28,960 bases of DNA from Priapulus caudatus. Taxonomy: Eukaryota > Priapulida > Priapulimorpha > Priapulimorphida > Priapulidae. The notes under the pieces are model-generated. The model saw only the letters and a program-made list of their open reading frames with translations, did not search any database and had not been told where the DNA came from. This document shows positions 1-21,800 of this stretch, piece after piece. The stretch's first letter is position 1. Each line of letters starts with the position of its first letter. Location: the NCBI RefSeq assembly GCF_000485595.1, contig NW_014578107.1:31661-60620 (forward strand). Reading direction: 5' to 3'. The position numbers and the translations under genes are program-made.

Positions 1-9421
<9,421 letters not shown>

Positions 9422-9730
9422 TGTAGGTTTATGTGGGTGGATGCTTCATGGACCGTGTACTTCAGAGTTTAATGCGCTAATCCTACGTGATTGTAGCGAT
9501 TTCTACGGATTTTAAAACTCGACCAAATACCAAAATCCACAACACATACATTCACCACCTCCGCTGTTCGTAACTTCGTAATAAATTGTGCCTATTCGTA
9601 GCGCCCCCTATAATGCATATCATAAATGAGCATCAGGTGAAACGCCTTTCGCGTAGTGCGGATCAAAGTGCGGATATAGACGATCGTTTGTGGTTATCAT
9701 CAGTTTTTTGCTACTTACTTATCACGTATA
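9422..9730. promoter_or_regulatory. Shared head-to-head promoter of POLR2B and DBNL
   Basis: Only 309 bp separate the two start codons, so both 5' UTRs and core promoters must lie here unless upstream noncoding exons exist. No convincing TATA box is placed properly for either gene. A short G+C-rich stretch (about 9635-9690) and a GCGCCCCCT string at 9601-9609 are the only notable motifs. The promoter role is inferred from geometry. Transcription start sites cannot be seen. Confidence 0.65.
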
Positions 9731-9813
9731 ATGGCTGTAGACTTAGTTAAGCATAAGGATTCATTGCTTGCAGCATGGAAGGCCGTTGTCAGCGACAAAG
9801 ACCCCACGAACTG
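9731..9813 (+). CDS. DBNL: DBNL exon 1
   Basis: [20 protein letters not shown] then SDKDPTN and two bases of a Trp codon. The donor is GTTTGT (phase 2), and the codon is completed by G at 25487. The ATG is in good initiation context. Confidence 0.85.
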
Positions 9814-12800
9814 GTTTGTAGTGCACTGTCATTGTTATTTGTTATTGTCCTAGATTAGACGCACGTGACGTTTTCGCTTCTCATCGTAAACAAATCACAG
9901 GCAGTTTACAAAATTATGCTTAATTAATATAGACTGTAAGTTGTAAATTTGTATATTACCACTTTTCTGTAGTGTGTAAGTGTTACTACGAACTGGGTGT
10001 TACCTGTGACCTCAGAAAGGCAGAGGTGAACTCTTATAAATCGGAGTATACCGTAGTCACCTACAATAATGTAACTTTAAGGGTACTCTGCTATTGAAAG
10101 TTTTTTAAAATAGTCAAAAGAAGTTATATAAATATAGATAGTACATATTTCACCTCACAACAAGAAAGAGAGCAGTTGATCACTACGTGAATAATTTGTG
10201 ACATCTCGATATGGCGGTCGCAGGTACCCTTGCGGCAATGTTCACCTCTCCTTGCGTGTAACAGCCAAACATGGATCAAATCAAACATTCTACACTTACA
10301 TTAAACAAACAACTTTTTCGCTAAAGCAGCAGCAACAACAACAACAACACCAACGACAGTCAGCAGCATCAACAACACAGATCAACAACGAACAAGAACA
10401 ATAACAAAATCGACAGTCGACACCAACACCACTGCTGCAACTCACATAATAACATACAACGACAATTATGTACAATAAAATAAACAACAACAGTACATGA
10501 GGCTTAAAATAGCCGAGCAGCCCTATGTAAAGAAACTAGTATCATAATTTTTACCACTTTCGATTGTTTTTTACACTAATTTAAAGTATTTATGCACTTT
10601 TTGTAAGCGGTAACCCACATGTCAAGGACGTCATAAGTAATGGGGGGGGGAAGCACCGTATACAAATATATGTTAAAATTTTGCGAACGGGATAGTGGTA
10701 ACTATTTATCCTATGAACGTCATAACTTTTAATTTTGTAATAACATTTCAAAGCAGAACTTTGATGTGGCTGCGCTTCAAAATTTAGGCTATATCACATC
10801 ATAGTCTTCTCAATCTGCACAGTATTTTAGCGTATCTCAGATCTCCTACTGTTAATTTCAGGGTAAAATTGACTTTTGAAAAGAGAGTCCACGAACTCCC
10901 TACCCAAAAAGAGGATCCGCAAGCCAAAATAGGACTCCGCACAAAATAGGGGAGCCGCAGCGAGGTTCAAAATAAAGATATTAACAATTAATTTAACGCA
11001 TGTGCTTTATTTTAAATTCAGCAGTTGCATACTGCCAAATTGCTTTGACATTAGCGAAAAAATACAGTAATTCGCGAGGGCCTGTGCTCCGAACGAACTA
11101 AGTTATATGCAGAATTCCAAGGGCGTCACACGGACTCTCTGCATAATGTCAAATCAGGAGTCCGACAGTAAATCAGGAGTATTTGACCCTGACTCCCGTT
11201 AATTCGCACCTTAATTCGCCACAACAATATAATATACCTTTTGTACACAATCCTTGAATCAACTAATGACGAAACAGACTGAAACATACCCTGTTATACA
11301 CAAATTATTCAATGTTTTATGTGAACCTCCAACTTTGCAGTAGGCATACATAATCTTCCCCACTATTCAAATCATCTAATCATCTCCATGCCAGAACCGC
11401 TTGCTGCCAAAGCAAGAAAGGTTTTACTCATGACTAATTCAGTCACATAAACAATATAGATTAAATTTAAAGTACTACATCCAGGCTAGAACATTAACTT
11501 TGAACACTGGGAGTCCAACGGACTCCCTACTCCCTTCAAAGGAGGGATCCGCCAGCATCAAGAGGGATCCGCATCTGAAGTTCAAAATAAAAGATAATGT
11601 GCATAACCGTGTCTACAATATAATCACTAACACATTGCGCTATTTTAAGATTCATACGTTGCACGTCTGCCAAATTTCTTTGACTTGTTACTGAAAAATA
11701 TGGTAATCGGCGAGGCTTGCTCTGGAACGAACAGTTGAAGGCAGAATTCAGGGAGTCACACGGACTCGCTGGCATATATCAAATGAGGGAGTCCGACAGA
11801 AATCAGGGAGTATTTGACTCCTGACTCCCGTTAAATTTCGCACCCTGTAACATCTCCTAAATACGTACACGATCCTCCTACCAAGTCTAGGGTAACCGTA
11901 GCTGTGGGAAATTGCGTTGTTACAACTGATTTACAACAGCAGCCTCCGTCCCTCTTCATCCCGCCTTCTCATATGCTTCTTATATTCTATTCTCAGGCTG
12001 AATATTACTTTTAATTTAACACTTATGTCAGCTCACCTCCAGTGAACAACTTCAGAATGTTTGAATTTGTTTCAAGTCTCAATGATACTCCTGGAACTAC
12101 ATAAATAAACAATTAGACTCGACTTTAGCGTTTAAACTGTCACAAATACTAACAATCGCCATAAGTAACACCCTAACAACAGCTGCAATACTTATGTAAT
12201 AGAGGTGGTAGCATGGTGTCCAACGTGTGAAAACTCCTTGTTGGTTCCTCTCACAGCAATCCAATACAAGCCGTAGAGAACGAAAAAGACTCCAGTCACA
12301 AGCCAACCCGTTTCATTCATATACATCTAATTCGGCGGCGTGTTGTTCACTGTTGATTGGACCATGGTATAATATAGTCACAAATTAATAACCAAGGAAT
12401 AACAAAATGCATAACAGGTATGCCACAAGAGTAAAAACACGACGGTTAATATAACACGGTAGCAAAATCAAAGTCGGGCAACAGTAAGCCACCGTGTATT
12501 CAAAATGGTTATGCTCTTGGTTCCAGTTTAAGCAAGTATGTTTTTATTTGGCTATGCAAATATCAAACATGAAACGTATAAACTGGGCTATATCTACCAT
12601 CTACTACTACAGCAGAGATTGCCGAGTTGCCCGCTACCATTCTGAGGATATCACCACATTCACTTTGCATTTACACACTGATATGTAAATACAGAAAATG
12701 AGTATATATATATACATTAAGTCTTTATTATGTTTCAAAAGCTGTAAGTTTACAGTGACTACATTATTCACGATTACAGCAAACGCAAAGGATACATGAT

Positions 12801-15800
12801 GTGTCATCAGGAAGTCGTACCACAGACCGGGCAATATCCACACCAACCAGTTTAGCAGCAAACATACACAGACAATTCAAAAAGAGAACCTCATCCGAAT
12901 TTGAGAATGCAATTTATCATCATTTGCGTCCCATCTGGTTCTCTTAATCCGAATAAATAACCCTGTCTACAAAGATATCACCTTACAAACAATGTGGCGC
13001 TTCTGGCAGAAGTCATAGACAATAGATAATATAACCAATGACATAATGAGACTAGTGCCAGCTTTAAGACTTTGTCAAGTTACCTGTGTCAACCCCCCAA
13101 TGAGGCAATAAAATATTGATAAGCAAAGGTAGTCACCCACAAGGTATTAATCTAAATCACAACATAACATAAAAATATAAGTATTGCAGTGCTTCGAAAG
13201 TAGCCTTAATGCATGCATGAATATAGATATGTATCATGGAATTAGAAATCATACGAAATGTCACTGGGTTCGACCCAGTCTGCAAAAATGCTAACTGACT
13301 CACACGCCACCGTGCAAATATCGTTGCACGAAGCTCAGCTTCAATAACACAGACCCTGGGGCCATTATAATAAAATAATGGTAAATAAACTAACGAATTA
13401 CATTTCGATAAACAAGTTTTAATGCTCATGATGCGTGTACTCGAGTTGATTATGCACATAATCAACTCGATACAAACTCATAGACAACAATATTGGCCCT
13501 GCTTCTCTGCATTCTCATAACATCTAATAAATTAATCTATCTCCCCTTCCTGTCTACCATCGCTCCTCTGTGCAGCATATATAATATATATATAATAAAT
13601 ATGAGTCAAAATATGCTAATGAGTAATTTTGTAACACGATGTTGAAAAAAAATGAAATTCTATTCTATTCAAACTTCCCAACTCAACTGTATGTAACATC
13701 AGTTAATTCATAATCCAAACATGTAATTTCAACTTCCGAACTAGAAAACATACAAAAATTTGGTTTTTTCACGAGGTAGACAGCTTGGTTCGCATGTTTA
13801 GACGTTGCGGCACGCTTACTGTTTGAAGACAAAGTGGTGTTTTGTTTCAAGCTAATTTATTTTCGGAACCAACCCAGATGTGTCTGTGTTAGTCAAAAGA
13901 GTAAACTTGCTATTTTTATAATCAATCAATCAACTGATGTTTTCAAACGTATTTTGACATTCGGTTCCTCTGTGCAGTTAATATAATAGTTCTTAAAAGG
14001 TGTCATGACATGAGCAAAACTCACTCTGCAACACTGGCTCTCCTTCTCTGAAACTTCATCCTATAATTACTAGAAATAGTGGTAGGGAGAGAGCAAACTC
14101 AAACGTGTGCATGCTGTTTCTCTATGGATCTAATGTGTAATGACAGAAAATTCCCAGACAATTCCATGAGCGAATAATATATAAATTCGCCCAGGGGAAT
14201 AAAACGGGCTATAATACGCATATTAGATATTTCGACTCATATAAGCAATATAGTATATAGATACTATATATATATAATTATGCACTAGGAGGAATAGATA
14301 CAATAATTAACCACAAGAAGTAGGTCACCTACTCTTTGTTGGTTACATTATTTTATCTAAGGAGTGAATAACAATAGAGCTAAATTATACAATAATAATA
14401 GAGATAGAATAATCTGATTATTTATCATGAGCCATATTTGAGTATATAGATATAATATATATACTATATATATAAAGACATAATATAATATACGCATTAT
14501 TGAAATGGGTGGCTGGTGGTGGACCCTATGTGACCACGTAGTCACTTGAGCAATTCACTCAGCCTACATCACCACCACATCACGGCTCGCACACATTACA
14601 CCATATGAGTTAAATGTGGCATATATTAGTTGTGAAATGTGCAGTCGGCGTCGTGTCGTGACACTGACTGTATGCCGAATGCTCCAAGTCCGTTCTGCGA
14701 GAGTGCGCCTGAGCGGTGCCAGTGCAGTGCCAGTGTACTGTGGTAGTGTGATTTGAGCATCGACTACTATTATATAGATACAACACGTGCCGCAGAGGAC
14801 TCGGGCTCATCTTGAGTCTGATGTCACGTATAAACGGTAACATTCAGCTCGTGGCAAGTGACAACCGCTTTGTTAGGCGCATAATAGCAGATACGCCAGT
14901 GCGTAACATACATTTCAGCAAACGCTTTTTATTGGCAGAGAGAGAGCGAGCAGAAGGGAGAGAGAGAGATAGAGAGAGAAGAGAAGAAAGAGAGAGAGAG
15001 GCAGAGAGAAGAGAGAGAGAGAGAGAGAGTAGAGAGAAGAGAGAGAGAGGAGCGAGAGGAGAGAGAGAGGAGAGAGATCCAGTTCAGACTAATTGTTTAT
15101 AAACAAATTACACCCCCACCGCACCTACTGTATCAGTTTACTATCGATTGAAATGTAACATTTCTGATTCGCCGCGCGGCGTCAAACGTTTCGCACGAAG
15201 ATGCGGCACGAGTAAGGTAGACGCACGTAACGTACAGATTAATCAATGTCGGGAGATCAACCACATTTCGACTGAGCAGTCAACCTATCGGCTCTGCAAG
15301 CAGCATGCTCCACCATATCCCACATTGCACACTACTGTAACGTCCGACGGAGAAGCCATGCCAAGGACAGTACCAAAACTGCAAATTTTTTCATTGTTAG
15401 TTTTTTACGATCAAATTCTGCAATCTACTTATCTCAAAATTGATACTAAACTGACAGTTAGAAAGTATATTCTGCGACCTTTTGAGCGTCAAATTAATCA
15501 TTTGACCTATCCTGCGGGTACATTTCTTCTCACCTGATTAGCGATAGAATGGCGTGTCATACTGCATCTTATTACGTAGACTGTGACCCGTCCCACCTCT
15601 CGGCTTAGTTACCCCAATGGGCAAGAATCGAGGGGGAGCGAGTTACCAGTCCTATCGTTTTAGCCATGCTGTGATACTATCCAGCCATGCTATCAGTATC
15701 AGCCACCCACGTCTGCGAGGTAGTACAATTGTATAGTTGCCTTAATATCAAAAACAGACGTTTGACACAATTGCTATTGACAATTGATTCCCAAGTACAG

Positions 15801-18800
15801 AATCTCATATAGAGAATCAAGTTCATAATATATGATTTAAGACGCGTAAACGTTTGCCAAGTAAGTTTTGGGCATGCAGAATTTCACTGTGAAATTTAAG
15901 TCTTCCACGATCACACAATACCATCAAAAGCACAGTTCATTCCTTTGGTACAGTCAAGCAAATCCCTGTTTAACCCTCCTCTTGAGGGCCAAAAGTTTAT
16001 CAAGACACTTTACTCTCGCCCATCAGTGAAAGCCATTCAATGGCCTTTCAAAATAGCCCTAAAAATTGTAGTATCCCCAGCTGAAACAAAAAATGTCAAT
16101 CGCTCCGTCCAGACCATGTCCTCAGAAAAATTGCTCAAATACTGCCCTGGTGCCCATTGACCTTTGACCTTGTGACCTCGCAATTTCGGCACAGTGATCG
16201 GCTTTCCTACCGATGATGCTATAACCGCCTTTGACCTATCACAGCCGTTTCAATTTGTGCCCGCAATTCTGCATTTCCTCCCTAAATACCTTAAGTTAAG
16301 AGGAATGTTCCCCCTTCTTTTACCACTCTTGAGCCTTTGACCCCCCAGCTTTCGACATCCCAACTCGTTTTCGATTAACCCCCCCCCCCTCCCACGTCCC
16401 GAATATCGACCGTACTTTGAGGCGTTCAGATTTGTGCCAACTGTTGACGGCACGACATCATGCATTCTACAGAGCTGCATCCGACTACGTCAGATGACTA
16501 AAAATAATGTAACCGCAACAAAAATAGGGACCCGACCAAGTGCACAGTGGACCCCTACTCTTTGTTGGTTCATATTGGACNNNNNNNNNNNNNNNNNNNN
16601 NNNNNAATTATATTTAAATAATTATATATGTATTATATTATGGGGTATTATGAATAGTAGCACTGACACATCAAATGGTATAATTATATACAAAAAGTAT
16701 TAATTTATATATTGCCCTGTCGTCAGTGTGCAGCGCTAGGGGCGGAACCAGCGTGATGGTTCGCAGAATGAGCTTTTGGCGAATATTTACAGAAATTTGT
16801 CGGCAATAATAGGCTGAAGAGCAGTATGAGAACATTTAAGGAACTTTGGTTAGTAAATTTGATTCGATATTTATTTTAGCATTACTATTTTATTTGTAAC
16901 GCGTCCAAAGGGCCTGTGCCTACACAGCGGGAGCCACTGTATTTCCGCTTGGTCGACTATGGGCCTAGCACCTGATGGCCGGCGCATGAATGCTGAAGGC
17001 GCCGCCGGGATTGGACACTGTTTCGTCCAACTCACGGCATACGGCCGCACGTCTCTTCTATCTTTAAAGCATGGGACCATTGCCCGAACCGCACCCAAAT
17101 CGCCGAATCTCGGGCGGAACCTATGGGCATTTCTGCTAGTGTTAGAACGGTTTCCTACGATAGAGTTTGCTCAAATACCGAAAATAAACAGGCCTGTTGT
17201 TAGCGCTCACTGCGCTACGTCCTTCTGTTTCGCATTTTCGCGATCTCCGTAATACGAGATAAAGACCCCGCCTCTCTTCGTTGATGGACACGAATGGGGC
17301 TCGGCCGTCACCGACCGTGAAGCAGTTACATGTATTACTGTCTTTCGCCAGCCTGTACTTTGTCGTTAACATAAGGAAATGCGCTGGCCGATCGATTTCA
17401 CATTCAACAGTGGCAAATTTTCGTGCATTCATCCACGCCTTTCGAAGTCGGTGAACGACAAGTGCGTCATTCATTGAACCATTGAAGTTTTTATCTATCA
17501 TAAATTAAATACTCCGAAAATCCACCTAACCGCGCGCCTCTCGATGCCCAGCCTGTTTTAGCATATGAACGGCTCTCAGCCCGTTGTGGTGTGACGTTTC
17601 TTGCCCACCAGCCGTTTAATGCTTGGTTGCGGCGGCCTCCCACCATGGATGATGCGGAGGCAGGCAACCTAGCAACACACCGGCGGGTGTTGGTTTTACA
17701 TATAGCTTTGGTGTGAGTACGGTGTTCAGGAGTCTCTGCGATGATAACCTCTAGGATGAAGCTTTCTTAAGGTGCCTGGCCAACATCCTTACTAATTTAG
17801 TGGTGTCATTTAGTTCACGGACTGGATGTCACTGTAGGTACTAACCGTATATCGACTGTTTACGATACGTTCAGGCCTAGTTCTTTGGCACCGCCAGCGG
17901 GGCAAAAAAAAAAAGGGCAAACGCCGAATGAATAGGGAAAGACTCTAATTGGCGAAGAAAAAACGCTCGACAAGACGAAAGACAAAGCCGGGCCCCGGGG
18001 TGGTTGCGGGTGGGAAAACGTCGTGATCGTATTGTCGAAAAATTGTGTGAATAATTTATTCTGGTAATTTGAGACGTTCCAGCTGCCTGTGCTCTTCATC
18101 AGTCTTGTAGCACGGGGCTCAATGCACGTGGGGATACGTCAAGAGGCCAGCAAATCTGCAACACAATTTCAGATCTCTGTTCTTATGGTGCATCTCTGGA
18201 GAGTGGTGGCATGTAAACAGGAGACATCTTTCTTTTGGCGGTTCCGAAAAACACAATTCCACTTGACAACTTTCATGGCCATTTCAATTAGGAAGCTCGT
18301 GCATTAAGTGACCCGCAGACCGAGCGAGAGACCATGATACAATCCATTGCAGTCGGCCACAGCTTTGCTGTAGATCCTGAGCGCTGGCGCGGCGGCATGA
18401 GACGGCCGCAGTTCCGCGGGATATGCGCAGCAGCCCGAAACGCGGGGATGTTCAAGTATTGAAGGCGGAATGCCGATCAGTGGAGACGTGCGGCCAGAAT
18501 TCGGAGGCCACGGCGCACGGTCTCCACCAGCGGTCAGCGGATGGTCTTGTGCGATATTTAGAAGGATGACAATGATTATATATATGCTAGAGAATTGCGA
18601 GCATTATGAAACGTACAAAAGTTGGTCAGTCATTCGCCCAGATTAGCTTTGAATGCAAATCTAGATTCTTATTTGAACCTAGTGGCTTGCCATGTTATTC
18701 TTCTAAAAACTACAAGACATCCGCTGACTGCTGTGGACGACGTGGCCGCGGTCTTCGCAATTTGGCGCGCGACGTCTCCACTGTGAACAGTGCTTCAATA

Positions 18801-21800
18801 CCTTGAACATCCCCGCTGGTCGTGGTGGCCGCTAATCCCGCGAAAGACTGCGACGGTCTCATCCCGCGCGGCAGCGCTCAGGATAACATGCAAAACATGA
18901 TGCCCACGCATCTTGGGTCATGTCTCTGCTGGATGTACAGTGGGCGCCAGTACTAACGCCACTGATCTACTCATAATTGCATTGTGTCACTGAGAAGATG
19001 TTATATATAACTACAGTTACTGTAAGGCACCGGCGTAGCCAGGGGTAATTCCAGCATTCCGGGAATCCCTGTGAATTTGTGATTCACATGCGCACATATC
19101 TGATCCTACTTCGTATGTAACGGTATATAAAAGCATGAACTAAAATTTTAAACGAAGTCTTATTATTAGTATATAGTAGTTTGGAATCCCCTTCTTGCGA
19201 ATGTCCCTCTTGGAAAGGTGGCTACGCCCCTGTGTTAGTATATATACGCAGTTGCAGTGTATGCACGCATCATCATACTGTGGTCGTACGGCAAGGAATT
19301 AAACATAGTGAATAACCAATATAACACAGCTTCACTGCTGTGGGCAGTACGGAGCTGTTTACAGCTGTTTTTCCACTGCAAAAACTAAATAAAATACATC
19401 GTTTACTGGTTGAACAAAACAATATACAACTGGCGTCACTCCGATAGAAAGCAGCTGATTGGCTATTATCTGTTTCTTTTTCATTTATGGGCAGACCGAG
19501 GTAGCCATGTATAAATATATCACGGCATATAATGTTACAGGTCGTTCAAGTCACATGGATTATGACAAACATGTGAAAACGCGTAAGAGTGTAAGTGGCA
19601 GAACTTCACGTTTAAAAGATGAAAGTTGCAATGTAAATAGAAGAAAGGGATGGTAATGACATGGCAATAAAGCATATTATAGTTTGCTCAGAATGTTTTT
19701 CAGATGGGATATATATGTGTTTCTGTCTGGGAAAAAGAATGAAGTCTGGGAAATTATATTTGTATTGGGCAAAAATTAAAATCATGCTACTCACCTATGA
19801 GTGACTTCCTTTTTGAAAAAACGAACGACCAAAATAATAAGTCAAATTAATTTATATCAATAAAACTGTTGATTCAGGGCTCAGTTACCAGCCACTAAGC
19901 TGATAAAATAACAGGGCATGGTTATTTATCATACAGCTAGTGGGTATTCGTCTATAGATGCAGTCATAATAGTGGCAAAAAAGGCCTCTACCGGGGAAAT
20001 CGGAGTGAAAACAAGTCGTGGAATTCTTCACTATATGTGTTTGGTATTTGGTCCATATAAAAACTAAAAAAAAAGTTTACAAAATTTATATCGTTGGTCT
20101 CGCGAAAGGCTTTTTTCGGCCACGCCCTTTTGCGATTTTCGCGATCTATCGGGAAACACCTTGAGTAAATCTTAAGTCCCTGAGACACGTTCTGTAGTCA
20201 TGTAAATATACATGGTGAGCTAGTGGGGTAGGTTTTGGGGGAGGCGGGGGAGGTCGGATTAAACCATACATGTCAGTTTACTCATAATTAACACGGTAAT
20301 GGCTTAAGGTGTGGACAAATTAAGACTCAATTCAAAGTCAGTCGCGTACCAAATTGTGCACGTAATGTTTCTTGCAAGTATGGCATAGAGTAGGCACCTG
20401 AAAAAAGGTCATGCTTCTTGGGTATCATTTTCTTGGATGCCCGATCGAATTATGCGTTGTTATTTAACACTCATGGAAGTATGTTCATCATAAAGTGCAG
20501 AGTGTTTCAAACGCTGACGTAGCTAGATCGAAAAAAGGGTCACGTGATATTGTTATGTTTCATGGTTGGCAGGAAGCGAAAGCGTGGCTGTCTTGACATT
20601 TCAGATGAAAATGACCACATGCTTGGATAAGAACAGCGACCTGTTTCATGTAGCGCACGCTCACGTGCGTCGCTGCGGTGCATGCGTGCTGCACGTGACA
20701 CGAGCGTGGGCATGCGTGTGCGTGTGTGCGTCGATGGGAAGCAGGTTTCGCAGGTATCGCGTGCAGGCGAAAACGGAAGGTCGAGGTGCGTGATTGGCTT
20801 GTTACACGTTCGTTTTGCGGTTCGTGGAGGTGCCGTACACGCTGCAGTGGGGCGTGAAGCGGCCTGGGTAGAAGTGCTGGGGGTTGTGTGGGCGTGGTGC
20901 AGCGTAACACGTGATCGTGGCGTATCGAGGTGGCAGCGTAACACGTGAGGTGCGTGGCGTGTTGCACGTACACGTGCGTGCGTGATGTGCGTGCTGTGTG
21001 CACGTTACACGTTGCGTGCATGCGTGATGTGTGATTACGTGCCGTGCGTGTGTGCACCGGTTAGTAGGGTACACGTGTGTGCTGTGGTGCGTTTGGTGTG
21101 ACGTGCGTAGTGTGTAAGGTACAGTGGGGGGCGGTGCGTGCGATGCATCGGGCATGGTGCACGTAGGACGTGCAGTGGCCGTGGACGCGCCCTGTGATGC
21201 ACGTACACCTGTGATGCATGCATCTGGGGGCGGGGCTGGGCAGCCCGCCCCGACCGGCCCGACAGGATGTGTACTTAAACGTGCGCGGGAACGCCGCCAC
21301 TCCCGTGGGCATGCGTCGCTGGCTGTGCGTGGTGTGCCGTGCTGCACGAATATACGTGCGGCTTGCGTGACGTAATAGACAGATAGCATGTGTCAGCGAT
21401 AAGTGGCACAACGGTGCGCGCGTCGCGTGACGTGCAAGCGTGGGGCGGGAACGAAGGATAGTGTGGCTAACACTTTGACGTGCGTTCGTTGCGCAATGCA
21501 CGGCGCGACCGATGGGGTGCGTGTGCACTTAGCAAGCGTGGCGTTGCAACGCCGTACGACAATGTGCGCGGTGGTCAACGATACGGGGTGCGGTCGTCAG
21601 GACGGGCCTGTGTGCTGCGCATGGAGGCACCGTGTGTCGCGATGCGCGCGTCGCGTTGCGTTGCGGTTGCGTTTGGATGCTACACGCCAGTGCGCGCGTG
21701 GGCGGTACACTGCCACTATGCACGTACACATCCGCGCTGCGATGCGCCCGTGCGTTCGGGTGCGTGCCTGCAGCGCTACCGTTGCGTGTGGATGGGGTGC

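Larger units (their letters stand above)
10187..12090 (-). pseudogene. Antisense broken copy of DBNL exons 2, 3 and 4 inside DBNL intron 1
   Basis: Read on the minus strand, 12037-12090 matches exon 2 (54 versus 56 nt), 11290-11403 matches exon 3 (114 versus 113 nt) and 10187-10254 matches exon 4 (68 versus 75 nt). They are in the same order and spacing as the real exons and have matching introns, so this is a genomic duplicate and not a retrocopy. Each copy is frameshifted. Exon 4' has lost its AG acceptor (CACAG became CACG) and its donor reads GTAGTG. Exon 3' has several one-base insertions and deletions. It cannot encode the domain. It lies antisense to its parent gene and inside that gene's own intron. 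The differences could be true decay or uncorrected sequencing error. Confidence 0.85.
10084..13577 (-). repeat. Left arm of 3.5-kb inverted duplication (arm A')
   Basis: This is the reverse complement of 24005-27636 along its whole length. Shared landmarks in mirrored order are the exon 4 region with (CAA)n, a MITE with a GGACTC minisatellite, exon 3, a second MITE, exon 2, an AT-rich intron part, a tRNA-like patch and a 64-bp palindrome. It is about 3494 bp against 3632 bp on the right. Most differences are short deletions in this copy. Homology stops at about 10084, 270 bp after DBNL exon 1, and at about 13577. No target-site duplication was seen at the ends. Confidence 0.9.

Noticed and set aside
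10187-12090. Retrocopy of DBNL mRNA
   Set aside because: The copy retains introns, MITEs and intronic repeats, so it arose by DNA duplication.
13255-13320. Functional tRNA gene
   Set aside because: Only T-arm-like and partial D-arm-like strings are present. No acceptor stem or complete cloverleaf.
14812-15102. Arg/Glu-rich 96-codon frame
   Set aside because: Produced by the (GA)n microsatellite. No conservation or splice context.
16959-17501. Overlapping 97- and 119-codon frames on opposite strands
   Set aside because: No recognisable protein family, no splice or promoter support, and opposite frames are mutually incompatible. Left as unclassified sequence.
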